Origin: Klebsiella sp. WP3-W18-ESBL-02
GTDB taxonomy: Bacteria > Pseudomonadota > Gammaproteobacteria > Enterobacterales > Enterobacteriaceae
DNA: 64,000 bases
Reading direction: 5' to 3'
NCBI RefSeq assembly: GCF_014168815.1
Contig: NZ_AP021972.1
Span: forward strand, 806,001-870,000
A program made the position numbers and the translations under genes. Positions 52,341 through 61,331 of this stretch are shown piece by piece. The notes beneath the pieces were generated by a model. It searched no databases, had not been told where the DNA came from, and saw only the letters and a program-made list of their open reading frames with translations. Each line of letters starts with the position of its first letter. Position 1 is the stretch's first letter.

Positions 52341-54334
52341 TGCGCCTCCCCTTTGTCTTTAAAATAGACGCGGTACTTCGCGTGAATATCGTCGTCGTAC
52401 CACATCGGGAAGTTGGTGCCCCAGATGTTGTTATAGAGCTGCCCGTAGAGGCTGACGCGTGAAGCGGTCGGCTCGCCAAAGCAAAGGATCTTCGGCTGGT
52501 ATAGCGCCAGCAGCGGCGCGTCGAGAGGCTCCAGCGTCCACTGTTCGGTGCGCGCAAACTCCACCGCGTGCAGATTGGCGTTGCCGTTTCTGACCACGTT
52601 AAACCAGTCGGTGGGGTAGCCCAGTTTCTGGCACATGCTCTGGCCCACGTTGGCCAGCCCCAGCTGTAGCCAGATTTCCTCCGCCAGGCGGTTGGCCTGT
52701 TTCCCGCGGATGCTGACCCGCAGCGACAGTGCGCGGCGGACCTTGCTAAAGCCGTATTCCAGAACGATCTCTTCAGGCAGCCGTAATTCAATGCCGGGCG
52801 CGGCGTCGGGCCGGACGGTGGCCTGCACGTACCAGGCATTCAGCTCGCCGCGAAAGCGCACCTGCTTAAGTGCAAAGTTGACCTGTTGAGTGGTGACCGG
52901 ACGTGGGGTGAGCTCCAGACCGGGCCGGGTGAAGTCAGAGAGCGCCCATGGGGCGGTGGCATCGAGATTTTGCAGGTAGCGGTCGCGAAAATGGTCATAC
53001 TCCTGCGGCCCGACCTGCCGATAGATCAGGCGGGCAAACGGAGCGTCGAGCATCGGCTTGCCGTCAACGTCGAGCGACGACAGGCTGCCGTCATTCGCCA
53101 GGGCAAAGTCGTAGTCGCCGAAGGTGAACTGACGCAGTTCGGTTGCCATCCCTTTGGCGACGATAGGGCCTGCTCCGGCGATGTCACACAGCGGCGCGGG
53201 CAGATGTGCGCAGGCGCTATCGAGATAGCGTCGCTGTTCTTCCCACGACCGTGCAAAGTGACCATAGCTGCGGGTGGCCTGGTGGGGAGACTGCGTAATA
53301 AACTGACTCAGCGATGCATATTTTTCCGGCACCGGGGCGTGAATGCTGTCCGCGGCGCGCGCGGCGCTGAACGCTTCTGGCAGGTAATGACAGTAATCGG
53401 GAAGATGCAGTTTGAGATCCATTCCCCAGGTATGCTCCGGCACCATCAGAAGGGCATCAAGGGCCTCAGGCGGGCAGACAATTTCCTGCTGCAGACGGCG
53501 GCTTAAACGGCGATAGCGGCTGACTTTCCCCGGGTCGCTGGCCAGCCCGTGGTTCCAGGTATCGCCGATTTCAGCATCGATGATCGGCAGAGTCGGGCGG
53601 AGGGTTTCCACGCGGGCGGCGAACGCGTCCAGCGTCGAAGCACTGACCTGTGCTTCGGGATAACGCTGGCGGTAGCGTTCAATGAGCTGCATGACGTCGG
53701 CTGCCGTCGGCGGTGAACAGTTATCTTCGGCGTGACAAAAGACCAGCAGCTCGTCCAGCGCTTCACACCAGGTTTCGTTGCCGTAGCCGCCGAAAGAGTA
53801 GTTGACGACGATGTCGCGCTGGCCGTATTTCCAGATAAACAGCGGCGGAACATCCGGTGGGCAGGAGGCCGCATTCACGCCAATATGCAGGTAGCGCAGC
53901 CCGGCGTCGGCTAGCCATGGCACGATAGCCTGCGGGTGACCCGGGACGTCGGTCATTTTCGCGGCAATCGTCCGGCGCTGGAAACGCGCGTCCAGCGCCT
54001 GGCTATAGGAGAGCGCGTGGCGCATCAGCGTGGGCGTCAACAGCTCGCTGTGGGTGGTAAACGGCAGACCGTGCCAGACGATGTTGCCAGCCGCTATGGC
54101 CTCGCAAAGCCTGGCCTGATCCTCGGGAGCCGCGCGCTGCAGGTAGCGGTGGATAAGCCAGGAACCGCAGGTCCAGATAAAATTTTTCTCTGCTCCGGCG
54201 TTCACCTCGCGGGCAAGCGCTATCACTGCCGGAATAAACTCCGTCAGGTATTTATCTTCAATTGTCTGGGCATAATCGGTGAAGCCGATATCGAGATGCG
54301 TTTTATAAATAATATGCACGCGCTGCATGTTCAC
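52337..54334 (-). CDS. DUF5054 family GH38-like hydrolase
   Basis: The 665-residue protein begins VHIIYKTHLDIGFTDYAQTI, the hallmark of DUF5054 proteins, which have a GH38-like N-terminal barrel. Metal-ligand candidates are H and D in THLDIGF, D in MTDVPGHPQAI (nucleophile position) and H in PEHTWGMDLK. No signal peptide is seen, so it acts in the cytosol. The activity is unknown. It overlaps both neighbours by four bases (ATGA), so it is tightly coupled with the PHP and GH38 genes and probably acts on the same substrate. Confidence 0.8.
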   Translation of the reverse strand: MNMQRVHIIYKTHLDIGFTDYAQTIEDKYLTEFIPAVIALAREVNAGAEKNFIWTCGSWLIHRYLQRAAPEDQARLCEAIAAGNIVWHGLPFTTHSELLTPTLMRHALSYSQALDARFQRRTIAAKMTDVPGHPQAIVPWLADAGLRYLHIGVNAASCPPDVPPLFIWKYGQRDIVVNYSFGGYGNETWCEALDELLVFCHAEDNCSPPTAADVMQLIERYRQRYPEAQVSASTLDAFAARVETLRPTLPIIDAEIGDTWNHGLASDPGKVSRYRRLSRRLQQEIVCPPEALDALLMVPEHTWGMDLKLHLPDYCHYLPEAFSAARAADSIHAPVPEKYASLSQFITQSPHQATRSYGHFARSWEEQRRYLDSACAHLPAPLCDIAGAGPIVAKGMATELRQFTFGDYDFALANDGSLSSLDVDGKPMLDAPFARLIYRQVGPQEYDHFRDRYLQNLDATAPWALSDFTRPGLELTPRPVTTQQVNFALKQVRFRGELNAWYVQATVRPDAAPGIELRLPEEIVLEYGFSKVRRALSLRVSIRGKQANRLAEEIWLQLGLANVGQSMCQKLGYPTDWFNVVRNGNANLHAVEFARTEQWTLEPLDAPLLALYQPKILCFGEPTASRVSLYGQLYNNIWGTNFPMWYDDDIHAKYRVYFKDKGEAQ

Positions 54335-55545
54335 TCCCTGAAAATGGGGTTGCTAATCAGTTGGGCGCGGGAGCCATCGTTCACCCGTAAAAAGGCAAAG
54401 CGGCTGTTGGCCCAGTGAATGTCCCGTTGTACTACGCCGCTGCGGTGCGGCAATTCAATCACCTGCTTCTCGGTATAGAGCAGCACCTGGTGGTGGGCTG
54501 GCACGTTGAGATCGACATGCAGTGCCGGGCTTACTGTCGTGTCCCCGGCCCCGGCGTCTCCGGCGGCAAAACGCCGCAGCCGAATATCATCGTGGCTCTG
54601 CATATAGCTGCGACCGCTGGCGATGGCATGCAGAATGTCGCGGCGTTCAGCGCTGCGGCTGTGCACGGCAAGAGTAGGCAGCGTCAGCGATTTTTCTTTG
54701 TGGAAATCGCTGCCGGCGGTAACGGCAATGTTCTGCCCCAGGCGCAGCTGCTGTAGCCAGTACTGAAACGTGGCTTCGTTATGGGTCGTTGCCTCCCAGG
54801 GGCCGTTCCACAATTCAAGCCAGTCGAAATTGATAAAGGGCAGCAGCCATGGGCAGTGCTGGCAGAACGGATGATTAATGCCAATCCAGGCGCCGTTGCT
54901 GCGAGCTTCGGCCATCTTCTGTGCGATCTCCGCTGCGCTGAAGCTGGGCAGAAAACTGTGCACAGGCTGAGCAACGCCGAGAAAGTTGACGTGCCCGAGC
55001 TGGGTGGTGAGCTCCATACCGGGAATCAGGCATTGTGGTACGTTGATGCCGTCGATCTCCCGGTTTTGCGTCATGGTGTTATGGTCGGTAAAGCAGAGAA
55101 AATCGTGATTAAGTGAGCGAGCTCTGGCGATCAGCGCTGCTATGCTTAGCTTGCCGTCGCTGTGCTCGGAGTGCATATGTGTATCCCCGCGCAGCCAGCG
55201 TAGCGCCTTGTTGTAGCGCACGATCTCGACCTGAATGCGGCACACGGTCGTGATTTTATGCAGCCCCAGCAGCACGTATCCTTTACCTCGGGGCAACGCG
55301 CCTCGCCGGTAGCCGGGCGTGGCGAAGTTTTCGCTGACCGCAATGTGTTGCCGCGCTCCGCCACTCCAGCCGAGGGTTTCTTCACCGATTTTTAGTCCTA
55401 AATCGACCACGTTACCGTCGTTGACGCGGTAGCTGATTTCCAGTCGTTCAACGTCGGGCCCGGGATCGAACGGCAGCGCGATAAGCCGTTTTTGTTCGTA
55501 GGGATGTGCGACGTACTCAATATGCTCCGTTGAGAGGTTATCCAT
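54331..55545 (-). CDS. PHP-domain metallophosphoesterase (CehA/McbA family)
   Basis: The 404-residue protein has an N-terminal beta domain (1-115) and a PHP domain with all motifs: GDTHMHSEHSDG, FTDHNTM, GMELTTQLGHVN, GINHPF and GSDFHKE. It is typical of CehA/McbA-type metal hydrolases. In this operon a role as sugar-phosphate phosphatase or phosphodiesterase is an inference. The stop overlaps the DUF5054 start by four bases, and the start overlaps the PTS gene end by one. Confidence 0.85.
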   Translation of the reverse strand: MDNLSTEHIEYVAHPYEQKRLIALPFDPGPDVERLEISYRVNDGNVVDLGLKIGEETLGWSGGARQHIAVSENFATPGYRRGALPRGKGYVLLGLHKITTVCRIQVEIVRYNKALRWLRGDTHMHSEHSDGKLSIAALIARARSLNHDFLCFTDHNTMTQNREIDGINVPQCLIPGMELTTQLGHVNFLGVAQPVHSFLPSFSAAEIAQKMAEARSNGAWIGINHPFCQHCPWLLPFINFDWLELWNGPWEATTHNEATFQYWLQQLRLGQNIAVTAGSDFHKEKSLTLPTLAVHSRSAERRDILHAIASGRSYMQSHDDIRLRRFAAGDAGAGDTTVSPALHVDLNVPAHHQVLLYTEKQVIELPHRSGVVQRDIHWANSRFAFLRVNDGSRAQLISNPIFRE

Positions 55546-57182
55546 TAGTCCTCCTCAAGCAGTTCTTTACAGTCGCCGGCAATCATTACCACTTCGGTGC
55601 CGTAGATAATTTGCCAGCCGGTTTCGCCGACGCGCACGACGCCTTTGGCGCGCAGGTTTTTCTTCCACACGTCATCGTCTGCGACGCGTGAAGGATCGAT
55701 CACCTCGACGCGTAGCCGGGAAATACAATTATCGAACTGAGAAATATTTTCTTTGCCGCCGAAAGCGGCAATAATTTGCATGGAAAATTCATCGCTCGGT
55801 GCTTTAACCGGGGATGCTGCGCTTTTACTTTTAAAATCCTGTTTGCTGAAAAGCTTCACGTCATCACCGCCGGTAACTTCTTCTTCACGGCCCGGGGTCA
55901 TCACGTTAAAACGAGTAATTAAATAGCGGAATAGCGCATAGTAGACGACAAAAAAGAGAGGGGTTAACCAGAGATATCCCCACAGGTTTAATTTATTGGG
56001 CTGAAGCAATACCGGCAGAATATCTTTCAGGCAGCCGCCGTAGACAGAAACGTTAGCCATTTCCGTTAAAACGAAAATTAAACCAGTGAGCGGTACGTGG
56101 ACCAGATAAAAAAGCCAGGGGGCGACAAACAGGAAGGTATATTCGATAGGTTCCGTTACGCCAAATAGTATCATCGTTGCCACCACCGGCAGCAGAAGGC
56201 CCGCAACGACCTTTTTATGCTGAGAGCGGGAGCAGTGGTACATGGCAAGCGCGGCTCCCGGCAACGCGCCGAAGTGGGTGACGACGCGTCCGGACTGGAA
56301 GCCGCGCACCAGCAGCTCTTGCGTGTCGCTACAGCCCAACTGGGCCATATAGATGTTGGTGGTACCGCTGACCAGATTGCCGCACACTTCCATTGAACCG
56401 CCGAGCTCGGTCAGGCGAATGGGGGTTGTGATCAGGTGGTGCAGGCCTACCGGCAGCAGCGATTTATCGGCCACTGCCCAGAGGAAGGTGCCAAATAAAC
56501 CGGAATCACCGATGAGCTTACTGAACTGCGCCAGCATCCAGCCGATAGGCGGCCAGATGAGATAGAGCGCTGACCCCATCAGTGCACCGACGACGAGCGT
56601 GACGATAGGCACGGTACGCGTACCGGCGAAGAAGGAGAGCACCATCGGTAGCTTTACGTTGTAAAGTCGGTTATGCAGCCAGGCAGTCACAAGACCGACC
56701 GCCATGCCGCCAAAGACGCTCATGCGGTAGGTGAACATGCCTAATTCGGTGGTATAGATAGAGGCTTCTTGCACCGCGGCGACCGGGTCGAGGTGGCGCT
56801 GATTGATAAACCAACTGGCCGTCGTCGTTTGTTCACTAAGACCATGAAGCGTAAGTAATGTGCTGAGGATGAAATGCATCGACATAAAGCAAACGGCGCC
56901 GGAAAAGGCGGCCCAGCCTTTCTCTTTTTTTGCCAGACCAAAGGCGACGCCGATCGAGAAGAACAGCGGTAAATTGCGAAATACCACGTCCCCCGTCGCT
57001 TTCATTACGCTGAACGTGATAAACCATAGTGATTCTTGATTAAATAAAGCGCCGAGATGTAATGCCTCCAGCGTTTCTTTATTCGTCAATGCACTGCCGA
57101 ATCCCATAAACATGGAACCAATAGTAATAATTGATATGGGGACCAGCATGGCTTGCCCAATCATTTGCATTTGCTGCTTCAT
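55545..57182 (-). CDS. PTS EIICB component, glucose/maltose superfamily
   Basis: The 545-residue permease has an EIIC domain (about 1-430; GVTEPIEYTFLFVAP is the substrate-site motif of the glucose superfamily) and a C-terminal EIIB domain (about 465-545) with the phospho-cysteine in QFDNCISRLRVEV. An EIIA domain is missing, so the general EIIA-Glc (Crr) must donate the phosphate. It is like PtsG, NagE and MalX but is no clear orthologue. It is the first gene of the operon; AAGGATG stands before the ATG at 57182. Confidence 0.92.
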   Translation of the reverse strand: MKQQMQMIGQAMLVPISIITIGSMFMGFGSALTNKETLEALHLGALFNQESLWFITFSVMKATGDVVFRNLPLFFSIGVAFGLAKKEKGWAAFSGAVCFMSMHFILSTLLTLHGLSEQTTTASWFINQRHLDPVAAVQEASIYTTELGMFTYRMSVFGGMAVGLVTAWLHNRLYNVKLPMVLSFFAGTRTVPIVTLVVGALMGSALYLIWPPIGWMLAQFSKLIGDSGLFGTFLWAVADKSLLPVGLHHLITTPIRLTELGGSMEVCGNLVSGTTNIYMAQLGCSDTQELLVRGFQSGRVVTHFGALPGAALAMYHCSRSQHKKVVAGLLLPVVATMILFGVTEPIEYTFLFVAPWLFYLVHVPLTGLIFVLTEMANVSVYGGCLKDILPVLLQPNKLNLWGYLWLTPLFFVVYYALFRYLITRFNVMTPGREEEVTGGDDVKLFSKQDFKSKSAASPVKAPSDEFSMQIIAAFGGKENISQFDNCISRLRVEVIDPSRVADDDVWKKNLRAKGVVRVGETGWQIIYGTEVVMIAGDCKELLEED

Positions 57183-57738
57183 AAATCATCCTTGTGAATA
57201 TTTAAACCGGAATAATGGCGATAATTGTGGGTGAATAATGAAATTCGTCATTAGCGTCAGAAATATTTCTTTAATGAATATATTTTCGGTTGATATATTT
57301 TTGTGATATTTATTAATTAAAGCGTATGCTTATTTTTCGGGCGTTTTTATATTGGCTGGTGAGTGTATCATTACGAAAAGAGGATTCTGTGACTCGCACA
57401 GCGATAAAGTCATCTTTAGCTAATAATATTAGCCTGGTGCGGTTGAGGTTGATTGCCGACGCCGGTTACAGAGAAGGGGGATAAGCGAAGGGCGGCATGG
57501 AATTTCTCCGCAGATTATTCCTGTAAAAATGTGATGTATGTCAGATTACTGGCGCGTTTGTCTGGACAAACATTCCTTTTATTCCATATTTCGCTTATTC
57601 TAGCTGAAGCGTTTCAGTCGATGAATTGTTCGACATTTAACCATTCAGTCACGGTTTGTGGCGGGTAAGGTTTCCCTGAACGTGCGGCTGCATTACTCTG
57701 TTTGCCACTTAGCGTCGGGACAACCTTGCAGGAGACCT
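57183..57738. promoter_or_regulatory. Divergent control region of the sugar operon and epd
   Basis: No gene is seen in these 556 bp. Sites: GCTAATA-A-TATTAGC (57419-57433, perfect palindrome); TGTGA-TGTATG-TCAGA (57530-57545, CRP-like, 9 of 10 key bases); and GTTTGTC-TG-GACAAAC (57556-57571, perfect palindrome). The palindromes are possible operators for an unlinked repressor; the CRP-like site fits epd or the sugar operon. Confidence 0.55.
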
Positions 57739-58767
57739 ATGAGCGTACGCGTAGCGATTAACGGCTTCGGCCGCATTGGACGTAATGTGGTTCGTGCTTT
57801 GTATGAATCCGGACGCCGTGCGGAAATCACCGTGGTGGCCATCAACGAACTGGCCGATGCCGCTGGCATCGCGCATTTGTTGAAATATGACACCAGCCAC
57901 GGGCGCTTCGCCTGGGATGTTCGCCAGGAGCGCGAGCAGCTGTTTGTCGGCGATGATGCTATCCGTCTTCTGCACGAGCGCTCTATTGACGCGCTCCCCT
58001 GGCGTGAACTGTCGGTTGATGTGGTGCTCGACTGTACCGGCGTATACGGTAGCCGTGCAGACGGTGAAGCGCATATCGCCGCAGGCGCAAAGAAGGTGCT
58101 CTTTTCACATCCTGGCAGCAACGATCTCGACGCAACCGTCGTCTATGGGGTCAATCAGCATGAGCTGCGTGCGGAACATCGTATTGTGTCCAACGCCTCC
58201 TGTACCACGAACTGCATCATTCCCGTCATCAAATTGCTGGATGATGCCTACGGCATTGAGTCCGGAACGGTGACAACCATTCATTCTGCGATGCACGACC
58301 AGCAGGTGATTGATGCTTATCATCCCGACCTCCGTCGCACGCGTGCGGCGAGCCAGTCTATCATTCCGGTTGATACCAAACTTGCAGCGGGCATCGCCCG
58401 TATTTTTCCGCAGTTCAGTGACCGATTTGAGGCGATTGCGGTGCGCGTACCGACCATTAACGTGACGGCAATTGACCTGAGCGTGACGGTGAAAAAACCT
58501 GTAAAAGCAAGTGAAGTCAACCAGTTGCTGCAAAAAGCAGCACAGGGTGCATTTCATGGTATAGTTGACTATACGGAATTACCGTTGGTCTCAACTGATT
58601 TTAACCACGATCCGCACAGCGCCATCGTCGATGGCACGCAGACGCGGGTGAGTGGAGCGCATCTGATCAAAACGCTGGTCTGGTGTGATAACGAATGGGG
58701 CTTTGCTAACCGAATGCTCGACACCACGTTAGCAATGGCCGCTATTGGTTTCAGGCTCGACGCTTGA
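57739..58767 (+). CDS. epd: Erythrose-4-phosphate dehydrogenase Epd
   Basis: Epd oxidises erythrose 4-phosphate to 4-phosphoerythronate in pyridoxal phosphate synthesis. From ATG 57739 (AGGAGA in front) there are 342 residues: Rossmann motif VRVAINGFGRIGRNVVRALY and catalytic Cys in SNASCTTNCIIP. The C-terminus is three residues longer than in E. coli. The frame is open from 57658, but conservation starts here. It is followed by pgk and fbaA as in other enterobacteria. Confidence 0.97.
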   Translation: MSVRVAINGFGRIGRNVVRALYESGRRAEITVVAINELADAAGIAHLLKYDTSHGRFAWDVRQEREQLFVGDDAIRLLHERSIDALPWRELSVDVVLDCTGVYGSRADGEAHIAAGAKKVLFSHPGSNDLDATVVYGVNQHELRAEHRIVSNASCTTNCIIPVIKLLDDAYGIESGTVTTIHSAMHDQQVIDAYHPDLRRTRAASQSIIPVDTKLAAGIARIFPQFSDRFEAIAVRVPTINVTAIDLSVTVKKPVKASEVNQLLQKAAQGAFHGIVDYTELPLVSTDFNHDPHSAIVDGTQTRVSGAHLIKTLVWCDNEWGFANRMLDTTLAMAAIGFRLDA

Positions 58768-58806
58768 GCGTCGACAAAACTTTAAGTATCAACGAGAGGA
58801 TTCACC

Positions 58807-59970
58807 ATGTCTGTAATTAAGATGACCGATCTGGATCTGGCTGGTAAACGCGTTTTCATCCGTGCGGACCTGAACGTACCAGTTAAAGAAGGGAAAGTAA
58901 CCAGCGACGCGCGTATCCGTGCTTCACTGCCAACTATCGAGCTGGCGCTGAAACAGGGTGCGAAAGTGATGGTGACTTCTCACCTGGGTCGTCCGACCGA
59001 AGGCGAGTACAACGAAGAATTCTCTCTGCTGCCGGTTGTTAATTACCTGAAAGACAAACTGTCTGCTCCGGTTCGTCTGGTTAAAGATTATCTGGACGGC
59101 GTTGAAGTTGCTGCCGGTGAGCTGGTTGTTCTGGAAAACGTTCGCTTCAACAAAGGCGAGAAGAAAGACGACGAAGCGCTGTCCAAAAAATACGCTGCAC
59201 TGTGCGACGTGTTTGTAATGGATGCATTCGGTACTGCACACCGTGCACAGGCTTCCACCCACGGTATCGGCAAATTTGCTGACGTTGCGTGCGCAGGCCC
59301 GCTGCTGGCAGCAGAACTGGACGCGCTGGGTAAAGCACTGAAAGAACCAGCTCGCCCGATGGTGGCTATCGTTGGTGGTTCTAAAGTTTCTACCAAACTG
59401 ACCGTTCTGGACTCTCTGTCTAAAATCGCTGACCAGCTGATCGTGGGCGGTGGTATCGCGAACACCTTCGTTGCTGCGCAAGGCCACAACGTCGGTAAAT
59501 CCCTGTACGAAGCTGACCTGGTTGATGAAGCTAAGCGTCTGCTGACCACCTGTGACATCCCGGTTCCGACCGACGTTCGCGTAGCGACCGAGTTCTCTGA
59601 AACCGCGACCGCAACCCTGAAATCTGTCAACGACATCAAAGATGACGAGCAGATTCTGGACCTGGGCGACGCGTCCGCTGAGAAACTGGCTGAAATCCTG
59701 AAAAACGCGAAAACTATCCTGTGGAATGGCCCGGTAGGCGTGTTCGAATTCCCGAACTTCCGCAAAGGGACTGAAATCGTGGCTAACGCAATCGCAGACA
59801 GCGACGCGTTCTCCATCGCAGGCGGCGGCGACACCCTGGCTGCAATCGACCTGTTCGGTATCGCTGACAAAATTTCCTACATCTCCACTGGTGGCGGCGC
59901 ATTCCTCGAATTCGTGGAAGGTAAAGTACTGCCAGCAGTAGCAATGCTCGAAGAGCGCGCTAAGAAGTAA
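58807..59970 (+). CDS. pgk: Phosphoglycerate kinase
   Basis: Pgk makes ATP from 1,3-bisphosphoglycerate in glycolysis. The 387 residues contain RVFIRADLNVPVKEG, TSHLGRPT and the nucleotide-site GGGDTLAAIDLFG. Codon use shows high expression. It lies 39 bp behind epd. Confidence 0.99.
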   Translation: MSVIKMTDLDLAGKRVFIRADLNVPVKEGKVTSDARIRASLPTIELALKQGAKVMVTSHLGRPTEGEYNEEFSLLPVVNYLKDKLSAPVRLVKDYLDGVEVAAGELVVLENVRFNKGEKKDDEALSKKYAALCDVFVMDAFGTAHRAQASTHGIGKFADVACAGPLLAAELDALGKALKEPARPMVAIVGGSKVSTKLTVLDSLSKIADQLIVGGGIANTFVAAQGHNVGKSLYEADLVDEAKRLLTTCDIPVPTDVRVATEFSETATATLKSVNDIKDDEQILDLGDASAEKLAEILKNAKTILWNGPVGVFEFPNFRKGTEIVANAIADSDAFSIAGGGDTLAAIDLFGIADKISYISTGGGAFLEFVEGKVLPAVAMLEERAKK

Positions 59971-59979
59971 GTCATTCAA

Positions 59980-59997
59980 GGGCAGGGAAACCTGCCC
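59980..59997 (+). terminator. Hairpin between pgk and fbaA
   Basis: GGGCAGG-GAAA-CCTGCCC followed by AATTTTC. The T-run is short, so partial termination or an mRNA-processing structure is likely. Confidence 0.55.
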
Positions 59998-60062
59998 AAT
60001 TTTCAGCGCGCTTTATAGAGCTCGCACCTTTTCTAACGGCCGAAGATACAGGACTACGTAAC

Positions 60063-61142
60063 ATGTCTAAAATTTTTGATTTCGTAAAACCAGGTGTTAT
60101 CACCGGTGATGACGTACAGAAAGTTTTCCAGGTAGCAAAAGAAAACAATTTCGCTCTGCCAGCAGTTAACTGCGTGGGCACTGACTCCATCAACGCCGTA
60201 CTGGAAACCGCTGCAAAAGTTAAAGCTCCGGTTATCGTTCAGTTCTCTAACGGCGGCGCTGCGTTCATCGCGGGTAAAGGCGTGAAAACCGACGTTCCTC
60301 AGGGCGCGGCTATCCTGGGTGCGATCTCTGGCGCGCATCACGTTCACCAGATGGCTGAACACTACGGTGTTCCGGTTATCCTGCACACTGACCACTGCGC
60401 TAAAAAACTGCTGCCGTGGATCGACGGTCTGCTGGACGCGGGTGAAAAACACTTTGCTGCTACCGGTAAGCCGCTGTTCTCTTCTCACATGATCGACCTG
60501 TCCGAAGAGTCCCTGCACGAAAACATCGAAATCTGCTCCAAATACCTGGCGCGTATGTCCAAAATGGGCATGACTCTGGAAATCGAACTGGGTTGCACCG
60601 GCGGTGAAGAAGACGGCGTGGACAACAGCCACATGGACGCTTCTGCACTGTACACTCAGCCAGAAGACGTTGATTACGCGTTCACTGAACTGAGCAAAAT
60701 CAGCCCGCGTTTCACCATCGCAGCTTCCTTCGGTAACGTACACGGCGTGTACAAACCAGGTAACGTGGTTCTGACCCCGACTATCCTGCGTGATTCTCAG
60801 GAATACGTTTCTAAGAAACACAACCTGCCGCACAACAGCCTGAACTTCGTCTTCCACGGCGGTTCCGGTTCTTCTGCTCAGGAAATCAAAGACTCCGTTA
60901 GCTACGGCGTAGTGAAAATGAACATCGATACCGACACCCAATGGGCAACCTGGGACGGTATCCTGCAGTACTACAAAACTAACGAAGCTTACCTGCAGGG
61001 CCAGTTGGGCAACCCGAAAGGCGAAGACCAGCCGAACAAGAAATACTACGATCCGCGCGTATGGCTGCGCGCTGCTCAGACGTCTATGATTACGCGTCTG
61101 GAACAGGCTTTTGCTGAACTGAACGCGAAAGACGTTCTGTAA
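60063..61142 (+). CDS. fbaA: Fructose-bisphosphate aldolase, class II
   Basis: This zinc aldolase splits fructose 1,6-bisphosphate in glycolysis. The 359 residues show zinc ligands in ILHTDHCAKK and the FHGGSGSS phosphate site. Codon use shows high expression. It is the last gene of the epd-pgk-fbaA group. Confidence 0.99.
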   Translation: MSKIFDFVKPGVITGDDVQKVFQVAKENNFALPAVNCVGTDSINAVLETAAKVKAPVIVQFSNGGAAFIAGKGVKTDVPQGAAILGAISGAHHVHQMAEHYGVPVILHTDHCAKKLLPWIDGLLDAGEKHFAATGKPLFSSHMIDLSEESLHENIEICSKYLARMSKMGMTLEIELGCTGGEEDGVDNSHMDASALYTQPEDVDYAFTELSKISPRFTIAASFGNVHGVYKPGNVVLTPTILRDSQEYVSKKHNLPHNSLNFVFHGGSGSSAQEIKDSVSYGVVKMNIDTDTQWATWDGILQYYKTNEAYLQGQLGNPKGEDQPNKKYYDPRVWLRAAQTSMITRLEQAFAELNAKDVL

Positions 61143-61163
61143 GAAAACCTGATTTTTGCCTGA

Positions 61164-61190
61164 AAGCCCGCCGAAAGGTGGGCTTTTTTT
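61164..61190 (+). terminator. Terminator of fbaA
   Basis: AAGCCCGCC-GAAA-GGTGGGCTT with a T-run (TTTTTTT). Confidence 0.92.
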
Positions 61191-61331
61191 ATTGTCTTTT
61201 CAAAGTGATGGAACGGTATAAAAACGTGATCAACTTGGCAAAAGTCGCCTTTTTTGGTTACCCTTTATACCTGCCTGTACTGTTGCAGGCCGTTTTTCGT
61301 TTCCCATCCGGGTATCCATAAGGAATATTGA

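Noticed and set aside
57390..57404. TGTGACTCGCACAGC as a CRP site
   Set aside because: The second half-site does not fit TCACA at the required spacing; the site at 57530-57545 is better.
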